A DNA stretch of 64,000 bases from positions 372,001-436,000 of the forward strand of contig NZ_CP167894.1 of the NCBI RefSeq assembly GCF_041504345.1, given 5' to 3'. Under the pieces are notes generated by a model. The model saw only the letters and a list, made by a program, of their open reading frames with translations, searched no databases and was not told the origin of the DNA. Position 1 is the stretch's first letter. The number at the start of each line of letters is the position of its first letter. The DNA comes from Vibrio sp. BS-M-Sm-2. Lineage in GTDB: Bacteria; Pseudomonadota; Gammaproteobacteria; Enterobacterales; Vibrionaceae. This document shows, piece by piece, positions 56,710-64,000 of the stretch. A program made the position numbers and the translations under genes.

Positions 56710-57233
56710 AATTCTAATGCATCTATACTCATAGAAGATTGATGTGTAATACCTATGAAGTGACAAGCTTTAGTGACAGTCAACTTCCTGACCGTTTTTC
56801 CTTAATAACTCGGTTTTGCGCTTCTTTGAGATTCGGACTCCGAAATCTCTATCCATGACTTTTATAACCGCTTCAAAGAACTCAGCTTTGAGCTGACTCT
56901 CTTCTAATTGCTGCTCGAATTCTTTGATTCGTTGTTCTGGGGTTTGAGTTGAGGAAGAATTTGGCATAATCGCTCCTAACGCTCTCGATTGTTCTGTTCC
57001 TTTAGACCAATCTAGTTGACCATGTTTGCGAAGCCAAACTAAAACGGTAGAGCGACCTTGGATCCCATAACGTTCTTGAGCTTGCTTATAAGTCATTTCG
57101 CCTTTTTCAACTTGGCTTACGACTGCCAATTTAAAGGCAAGAGAATAATCTCGTTGAGTACGTTTACTTGTTGTTTTCATGACACTCTCCAATTTCATGT
57201 TGGAAATGTGTCAACCATATTTAGGACGGTACA
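56710..57233 (-). mobile_element. Truncated IS3-family element
   Basis: Left end TGTACCGTCCTAAATATGG begins at 57233 on the minus strand, followed by an intact orfA. OrfB begins (TVTKACHFIGITHQ) in the overlapping frame but stops after a few dozen codons; the catalytic DDE part and the other end are missing. The inner boundary is not exact. Confidence 0.75.
56770..57180 (-). CDS. IS3-family transposase OrfA (element truncated)
   Basis: 136 aa from the ATG at 57180 with ggagag before it. The HTH part (SLAFKLAVVSQVEKGEMTYK, QAQERYGIQGRSTVLVWLRKHG) and the leucine-zipper-like helix (EQRIKEFEQQLEESQLKAEF) are typical of OrfA. Without OrfB it cannot transpose; it might repress related elements. 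Confidence 0.9.
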   Translation of the reverse strand: MKTTSKRTQRDYSLAFKLAVVSQVEKGEMTYKQAQERYGIQGRSTVLVWLRKHGQLDWSKGTEQSRALGAIMPNSSSTQTPEQRIKEFEQQLEESQLKAEFFEAVIKVMDRDFGVRISKKRKTELLRKNGQEVDCH

Positions 57234-57242
57234 CCCAAACAA

Positions 57243-57268
57243 AAAGGCCTCGCAATTGCGAGGCCTTT
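57243..57268 (-). terminator. Terminator after pheT
   Basis: A 26-bp perfect palindrome (aaaggcctcgcaa / ttgcgaggccttt) with A5 upstream, giving a T run on the minus strand, 25 bp beyond the pheT stop. It closes the pheST transcript, which therefore no longer reaches ihfA. Confidence 0.9.
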
Positions 57269-57292
57269 GATTTTTCTATCTATCAGAAGAGA

Positions 57293-59680
57293 TTAGTCGC
57301 GAAGTGCTGCGCCGAATTTCTCTGAGATTGAAGCTACGATAGCATCTACTGAACCAGCGATGTCTGCATCTTCTAGTGTGCGCTCTACAGACTGTAGGCT
57401 AAGTGCGATAGCTAGGCTCTTCTTACCTTCTTCAACGCCTTGACCAACGTATACGTCGAACAGTTTAGCGCCTGTTAGGAATTCGCCACCAGCTGCGATA
57501 CACGCTTCTACGATGTCACCAGAAGCGACTGCTTCATCAACAACAACGGCGATATCACGACGGTTTGCAGGGAACTTAGATACGGCTACTGCTTCTGGAA
57601 GCACGCGAGTGTTGATAGCTGCCCATTCGATTTCGAATACGATAGTGCGGCCGTTAAGACCAAACTTACGCTCTAGTTCTGGGTGAACAGTACCAATGAT
57701 ACCCACTTCTTTGCCGTCTACTACGATAGCCGCAGTTTGACCTGGGTGAAGTGCTGGGTGCTTCGCTGCTTTGAAGCTGTATGCAATTTCGTTTGCAGAA
57801 AGCTCAAGAACGGCTTCTAGGTCACCTTTAAGATCGAAGAAATCTACAGTGTTAGTTGCAATGTCCCAGTGCTCTTCGCCACGAGTACCAGAGATAACGC
57901 CCGCAAGCATCATTTCTTGGCGCATGCCGTTTTCAGCAGTTGCTTCAGGGATGAAACGTAGGCCTGATTCGAATAGACGAACACGAGACTGTTGACGCTT
58001 CTGGTTGTGAACAACTGTGTTTAGTAGACCTTGGATTAGGCCAAGACGCATTGCTGACATGTCCGCAGAGATTGGGAATGGCAGGATTAGCGGCTCAACA
58101 CCAGGTACAACAAGTTTTTGCTGTTCTGGTTCTACGAAGCTGTATGTGATTGCTTCGTGGTAGCCACGGTCTACAAGAAGGTCACGAACGCGCTTAAGCG
58201 GTTGGTCAGCTTCTTTGTGGTCATTCATTTTAAGTGCCGCTTTAGGCGCTTGGTTTGGAATGTTATCGTAACCGTAGATACGACCTACTTCTTCAATTAG
58301 GTCTTGCTCGATTGCGATATCAAAACGCCAAGATGGAGACGTTGCCGTCCAACCTGCTTCTGTCGTCTCAACTTCACAACCTAGGCGAGTAAGAATTTCC
58401 ACTACATCTGTAGATGGGATTTCGTGACCTAGTAGGCTGTCTAGCTTAGCGCGACGTAGAGCAACTACGTTTGCTTTAGGAAGATCAGCTTCAGATTCGC
58501 TGCCGTTTACTGGCGCAACTTCACCACCACAGATTTCAACTAGAAGCTGTGTTGCACGCTCCATTGCTGCTGCTTGTAGTGTTGAATCAACACCACGTTC
58601 GAAACGTAGAGAAGAATCAGTGTGAAGGCCGTAAGCACGTGCGCGACCACGGATGTGATCCGGTGCGAAGAATGCAGCTTCAAGAAGTACGTCTGTTGTT
58701 TCAGTAGTCACACCTGAATCTTGACCGCCAAAGATACCAGCGATTGCTAGTGCTTTGTTGTGGTCAGCGATAACAAGTGTGTTGCTGTTTAGTTCAGCTT
58801 CGTTGCCATCTAGAAGTGTTAGCTTTTCGCCCGGCTCTGCTAGACGAACCACGATACCGCCTTCGATCTTAGCGAGATCAAATGCGTGCATTGGTTGGCC
58901 TTGCTCTAGCATCACGTAGTTTGTGATGTCTACAACTGGGTCGATTGAACGGATACCACAACGGCGCAGTTTTTCTTGCATCCAGATTGGAGATTCCGCT
59001 TTCACGTTTACGTTCTTAACCACACGGCCAAGGTAACGTGGACAAGCATCAGTTGCTTTGATTTCAACAGATACTGTGTCTTCAATGCTTGTTGCAACAG
59101 CTTCAACTGTCGGCTCTGTAACGTCTGCGCGGTTTAGTACGCCAACTTCACGAGCAAGGCCACGGATGCTGAAGCAGTCTGCGCGGTTTGCTGTTAGGTC
59201 TACGTCGATAGTTACGTCGTTAAGCTCTAGAAGCTCACGAACGTCCATACCTAGCGCTGTGCCTTCTGGCAGCTCAAGGATGCCGTCAGACTCTACGTCG
59301 ATACCTAGCTCAGAGAAAGAACAAAGCATGCCGTGCGATGGAACGCCACGTAGTTTTGCTTTCTTGATTTTGAAGTCACCAGGAAGTACTGCGCCAACTG
59401 TCGCTACTGCTACAGTTAGGCCAAGACGACAGTTAGATGCACCACAAACGATGTCTAAAAGCTCTTCTTCGCCGATATCAATTTTAGTTACTTGTAGTTT
59501 GTCTGCGTCTGGGTGCTGACCGCACTCAACCACTTTACCTACTTTAACGCCGGTGAATTCACCAGCAACAGGTTCTACATCGTCAACTTCCAAACCAGCC
59601 ATAGTGATTTGGTGAGCTAGCTCTTCGCTGTTAATTGCAGGTTTAACCCACTCGCGTAGCCAAGATTCACTGAATTTCAT
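57293..59680 (-). CDS. pheT: Phenylalanyl-tRNA synthetase beta subunit
   Basis: 795 aa, standard length. N-terminal tRNA-binding OB domain ([22 protein letters not shown]), B3/B4 editing region, B5 ([14 protein letters not shown]), catalytic-like B6/B7 and the C-terminal anticodon-binding domain ([17 protein letters not shown]). It pairs with PheS as an alpha2-beta2 enzyme charging tRNA-Phe. It starts 18 bp after pheS. Confidence 0.98.
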   Translation of the reverse strand: MKFSESWLREWVKPAINSEELAHQITMAGLEVDDVEPVAGEFTGVKVGKVVECGQHPDADKLQVTKIDIGEEELLDIVCGASNCRLGLTVAVATVGAVLPGDFKIKKAKLRGVPSHGMLCSFSELGIDVESDGILELPEGTALGMDVRELLELNDVTIDVDLTANRADCFSIRGLAREVGVLNRADVTEPTVEAVATSIEDTVSVEIKATDACPRYLGRVVKNVNVKAESPIWMQEKLRRCGIRSIDPVVDITNYVMLEQGQPMHAFDLAKIEGGIVVRLAEPGEKLTLLDGNEAELNSNTLVIADHNKALAIAGIFGGQDSGVTTETTDVLLEAAFFAPDHIRGRARAYGLHTDSSLRFERGVDSTLQAAAMERATQLLVEICGGEVAPVNGSESEADLPKANVVALRRAKLDSLLGHEIPSTDVVEILTRLGCEVETTEAGWTATSPSWRFDIAIEQDLIEEVGRIYGYDNIPNQAPKAALKMNDHKEADQPLKRVRDLLVDRGYHEAITYSFVEPEQQKLVVPGVEPLILPFPISADMSAMRLGLIQGLLNTVVHNQKRQQSRVRLFESGLRFIPEATAENGMRQEMMLAGVISGTRGEEHWDIATNTVDFFDLKGDLEAVLELSANEIAYSFKAAKHPALHPGQTAAIVVDGKEVGIIGTVHPELERKFGLNGRTIVFEIEWAAINTRVLPEAVAVSKFPANRRDIAVVVDEAVASGDIVEACIAAGGEFLTGAKLFDVYVGQGVEEGKKSLAIALSLQSVERTLEDADIAGSVDAIVASISEKFGAALRD

Positions 59681-59698
59681 AGTTTTGACTGCCCCGGA

Positions 59699-60994
<1,296 letters not shown>

Positions 60995-62125
60995 TCAACT
61001 CAACGCAAGCCAACTCAAAACCTGAATCGAACAAACGCTGTTTTTGCCTGCGTTTTTTGCTAAATAGACGGACTCATCGGCGGCTTTAATTAACTCGTTC
61101 ATTGAGCCGAATTCTCGGGTTATTTCAGCTACACCGACACTAATACTGCCAATCCAAACTTGATTACTGGTTTCAACCTCTAATTCAGACACTTTCTGTC
61201 GAGCCGTTTCCGCGATGTGCATTCCACCTTTAAGATCGGTGTTAGGGCAAATAACCAAGAACTCATCGCCACCTAACCGGCAAACAATATCATCATTACG
61301 AAAGGTGTTTTTCAGTTCACGGGAGAGGATTTGTAGCACCAAGTCGCCTGCATCATGTCCACTGGTGTCATTAATGCGCTTGAAATTGTCGGCATCAATC
61401 ATAATGCACACTAAAGGCAAACCAAGCTCTTTGGAGTCTTGCCAATGTAGCGCTAACTGTTTAAAGGCATTACGGCGGTTAGGCAAATTAGTGAGTGAGT
61501 CTGTTAACGACAACTCTTCAAGTTTCTTACTCGCTCGTTTTAATTCTGCCGTACGCTCCTCAACTTTATCTTCGAGTAACTGGTTGAAGCGTAACAACTG
61601 CTTGTTGCGTTCAGAGACTTGTTCAAACAGGCCATTAAGCGCCGCCAACAAAGGAACAGTCGAAGAATCTTGCTGTTTTTCTTCCGCTTCAAAGGCTTGC
61701 AGAGGTGTCGCGCCCTCTTCTATGGCGGTCATTTGTCGCGCCATGTTTTGGTCGATACCGAGGATGTGGTAAGCAAGCCAGTGGATCAAGAAATCAAGTA
61801 ACTGCCGTGCTGACGACTGATCTTCTTCCAAGATGAAAGCTTGCATACTGTAGATATCTTGCATAAATACACGATGCACTTTGATGTGCTCTTCAATGTG
61901 TCGCTCATACACACCACAATCTCTCATCAAAGATTCTTCTTCTTTAAAGTGAAATTCGGCATAGCGCGTGAGATCGAGTAAAGCGATGTTAATATCGTCT
62001 ATAGAGATAGTATTCTCTGACAAAAGATTTCCGTAATGGTTGATAAAACCAACAAGGTATTGATGTTGTTCATCGACAACACCAATGCCTGTTTCAAAGT
62101 TTTTATCCCAATTAAATAAATTCAT
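60995..62125 (-). CDS. Bacteriohemerythrin-GGDEF diguanylate cyclase
   Basis: 376 aa from MNLFNWDKNFETGIG, preceded by an aaggga site. Residues 8-135 are a hemerythrin domain with the iron ligands in VDEQH (H21), AEFHFKEEE, YERHIEEHIKVH and HWLAYHILGID. A coiled coil (RNKQLLRFNQLLEDKVEERTAE) links to the GGDEF domain with RLGGDEFLV. It matches in layout the V. cholerae Bhr-DGC (VC1216), an oxygen- or redox-responsive c-di-GMP synthase. It is upstream of pheS, same strand. Confidence 0.93.
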   Translation of the reverse strand: MNLFNWDKNFETGIGVVDEQHQYLVGFINHYGNLLSENTISIDDINIALLDLTRYAEFHFKEEESLMRDCGVYERHIEEHIKVHRVFMQDIYSMQAFILEEDQSSARQLLDFLIHWLAYHILGIDQNMARQMTAIEEGATPLQAFEAEEKQQDSSTVPLLAALNGLFEQVSERNKQLLRFNQLLEDKVEERTAELKRASKKLEELSLTDSLTNLPNRRNAFKQLALHWQDSKELGLPLVCIMIDADNFKRINDTSGHDAGDLVLQILSRELKNTFRNDDIVCRLGGDEFLVICPNTDLKGGMHIAETARQKVSELEVETSNQVWIGSISVGVAEITREFGSMNELIKAADESVYLAKNAGKNSVCSIQVLSWLALS

Positions 62126-62327
62126 AGATCCCTTAGGGCCGATACCACCAGCACGATTTACATGCATATTCGGAGGTTATAGATACTCGAAAAATATAAC
62201 CATCTTACCTGTGAGACTATTCGATTATTTGCTCCTTTTTATAAAAAGACGACGTTAAACATTATAAATATAGCGCGTCTTAAATCTGAGACACCCCCTT
62301 TAACAAGAATGCCCCACCAAACCAACA

Positions 62328-63536
62328 TTAGAAATAATATTCCAACGCCATCTCAACAAAGTCGTCCTTACGAGCAAAGAACAACAAGTCCTCTGGGGTT
62401 TCGTTCTCAAACAACCACGCGTTCAATCGCCACTTGAGGTTGTTGTTGATGCGACTTGAAGCTTCCAGTTTTGCACTGTAGACATCGCTGTTGTCCAAGT
62501 CTTGCGTGATGCCTGTAAGTACCTCGGTGCCATCTTCATCGTTCAATTCGAAACGCGCCCCAAGAAACACATCGTTTTGGCCGATGGTTTGGGCGTTATT
62601 GCCTCGGCTGTCATACAGATATTCAGCAATGAAGCCGATATCCCAGTATGATTCAAGCGCCCCCACCCATGTGTATTCAAAGCCTGTCGCTACGCCTGTG
62701 TGGTTGTCGTAACTGTCGCGATAAATGCTTTCCAACTTCCATAACCAATCACCGATAATGCCTTGCACATCCAATCCGAAATGCTGCATTTGCGCGTAAT
62801 ACGGCTTGAGTTCATTGCCTTCTACACGATAATAAGGGTCGCGATTGGTGCCGCCTAGGTAACTTAAACCGACATCCCAATCGCCGTACATTTGGCTATA
62901 GCGCAGTGCCACATCGACGTGCTTTTCTTCTCTTGAAGATTCGTAAAGCGCATCGTCCGATACAGGTACAGTAGGCCTTAATCGACCGTCTTCACCTGCA
63001 AAGGTACGCTCACGAAAATACGGCAGTAACATGGCATCGATGGTTCCCCAGTCTTTAATCGAGGTGAAGTGCACCATCGGCTGACCTAACTTGGATTCAC
63101 CATCGACCGATTCAATGGCATCAGTTTGGTTTACCACATCTACTAAATGCGCCGATTCGGTCACGCCCCAGAACACTTTGCCAACACCCGCTCGCAGTTC
63201 GTAGTCATCCCAATAATTGAGATACAGAGCTTCACGAACGTCGCCATGGGTTCGCTCATCATCTTCGCTGTCTAGGCGATAAAACGGGGTGAAGGTAAAG
63301 CTGCCGTTGCCCTCCTCTTGCTCCCAGTAAAATTCTGGCTGCAACACCAGTGAGCTTTGTCCTTTATCTTGCCCTTGCAAACCGTCACTAAAGAACTGCC
63401 TGTGTTCAAGGTTCACCTGCCCTGAAAGATCCGGACTAAAGCCTGCCGCCACACAAGGCAGCGACACCTGCATAAGCCCGACGGTCACTGCCAAAGTTAA
63501 GGATAACTGGGTTCCTGTTGCCACAATCCTTTTCAT
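62328..63536 (-). CDS. Outer-membrane beta-barrel-like protein
   Basis: 402 aa: signal peptide ending CVAA, then many alternating aromatic/polar strands (RAGVGKVFWGVTESAHLVDVVN, DVALRYSQMYGDWDVGLSYLG) ending in a terminal Phe (MALEYYF), the outer-membrane signature. No family is certain. It lies 9 bp after the LolA-like gene on the same strand, so the pair probably acts together, as seen with RND/MMPL lipid-export operons. Confidence 0.75.
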   Translation of the reverse strand: MKRIVATGTQLSLTLAVTVGLMQVSLPCVAAGFSPDLSGQVNLEHRQFFSDGLQGQDKGQSSLVLQPEFYWEQEEGNGSFTFTPFYRLDSEDDERTHGDVREALYLNYWDDYELRAGVGKVFWGVTESAHLVDVVNQTDAIESVDGESKLGQPMVHFTSIKDWGTIDAMLLPYFRERTFAGEDGRLRPTVPVSDDALYESSREEKHVDVALRYSQMYGDWDVGLSYLGGTNRDPYYRVEGNELKPYYAQMQHFGLDVQGIIGDWLWKLESIYRDSYDNHTGVATGFEYTWVGALESYWDIGFIAEYLYDSRGNNAQTIGQNDVFLGARFELNDEDGTEVLTGITQDLDNSDVYSAKLEASSRINNNLKWRLNAWLFENETPEDLLFFARKDDFVEMALEYYF

Positions 63537-63545
63537 ATTCCTGCC

Positions 63546-64000
63546 TTATTTTGCACGTTTAAGTGTGTTCTTTTGAAAATCCTTGTCTTTAAGACCGGTC
63601 TGGAAGGCTAAATCTGTCGTGGTTAATACCGTACTTTTGCCTGTTTGATGGTTTTGCATCGACATGGTGTGAGCGCGCCAGTATTGGTTTAGGTATTGTT
63701 TGTAGTCTTGGAACGACAGGGTTTTGAGCAATGCACCTTTTCGGTCGTAAAACTCCACTTGAACGGGGCGGTAATATTGTTGATCTAGCCATACTTTTTG
63801 CATGGTGTAGCCGGAGTTTTTATCGGTCGGAACTTGCTCTAATACAAAGGTATCCACGCCTTCAATTTTGGCGTCTTCAATGTAGTTGAAGGTGTACTTT
63901 TCTAGCTCAAACGAACTCAAATCTTCGTAAGCAAATTCACTGCCCATAAACGGGCCTGACTTGTTGCGTGAAGAGATGCGCTTTACACGTTTCAATGCAG
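63546..64000 (-). CDS. Outer-membrane lipoprotein-sorting-like protein, C-terminal part (5' end beyond window)
   Basis: The frame is open to the right edge. The visible 151 residues have the family features KRVKRISSRNKSGPFMGSEFAYEDLSS, TFVLEQVPTDK and YTMQKVWLDQQYYRPVQVEFYDR. These LolA-fold proteins often sit in operons with MMPL exporters, presumably encoded beyond the window. The first in-frame start in the window (63995, TTG) is not the real one. Confidence 0.8.
   Translation of the reverse strand, partial: ALKRVKRISSRNKSGPFMGSEFAYEDLSSFELEKYTFNYIEDAKIEGVDTFVLEQVPTDKNSGYTMQKVWLDQQYYRPVQVEFYDRKGALLKTLSFQDYKQYLNQYWRAHTMSMQNHQTGKSTVLTTTDLAFQTGLKDKDFQKNTLKRAK

Noticed and set aside
12634..57200. 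A single integrated genomic island between ihfA and pheT
   Set aside because: No integrase, tRNA target or flanking direct repeat was seen, and many genes inside (cqsAS, fol operon, MocR pair) look like ordinary Vibrio genes. Kept only as a gene-order difference.

Overview
The window is Vibrio DNA, most like the Splendidus/Harveyi part of the genus and most likely chromosome 1. Three things point there: a complete cqsA/cqsS quorum-sensing pair, a relV-type small alarmone synthetase, and a backbone gene order (sbcB, lrgAB-like pair, cdd, purT, tpm, relV, ihfA, and then pheT, pheS and a hemerythrin-GGDEF gene) that matches from memory the V. cholerae VC1234-VC1216 neighbourhood. No rRNA, tRNA or CRISPR array was seen.

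Layout. 1-2.7 kb: a chaperone-usher pilus operon on the minus strand, cut by the window edge. An AT-rich 1 kb promoter region lies upstream and holds a pair of 17/18-bp inverted repeats. 3.7-12.1 kb: the first backbone block, from sbcB to ihfA. 12.1-57.2 kb: about 45 kb lying between ihfA and pheT, genes that are normally neighbours. It carries regulator/enzyme pairs (SDR with an HTH regulator, EamA with a MocR regulator, a PLP lyase with an Lrp regulator) and the CAI-1 synthase and receptor. It also holds a secreted subtilase, a chemoreceptor frameshifted in a G tract, and a cytochrome c'/b561 pair around a perfect 50-bp palindrome. Further on are an HU-like protein, an iGluR-like channel, a secreted endonuclease I, a folK-folX-folE-folM pterin operon, a patatin, a DUF3360 membrane protein and two hydrolases. 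57.3-64 kb: the second backbone block, pheT-pheS, a hemerythrin-diguanylate cyclase, and an outer-membrane barrel with a lipoprotein-sorting protein cut by the right edge.

The most striking locus is 52.2-56.6 kb. A P-loop NTPase of NACHT/STAND type is followed, with a 1-nt stop/start overlap, by a RelA/SpoT-fold nucleotidyltransferase. The NTPase has an unknown N-terminal domain, pentapeptide-like repeats and a C-terminal winged-helix-like tail. The layout looks like a sensor plus alarmone-type effector, as in anti-phage systems. The NTPase gene is split by a 1,322-bp IS4-family element with a clean 9-bp target duplication. Removing the element and one duplicate restores a 718-residue frame exactly. 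A truncated IS3-family element separates this locus from pheT.

The window also shows decay: a MarR gene with an out-of-frame internal deletion, an MCP C-terminal remnant, a frameshifted MCP, the IS-split NTPase and the IS3 remnant. Functions are assigned by reading motifs and recalling families; no database search was run.
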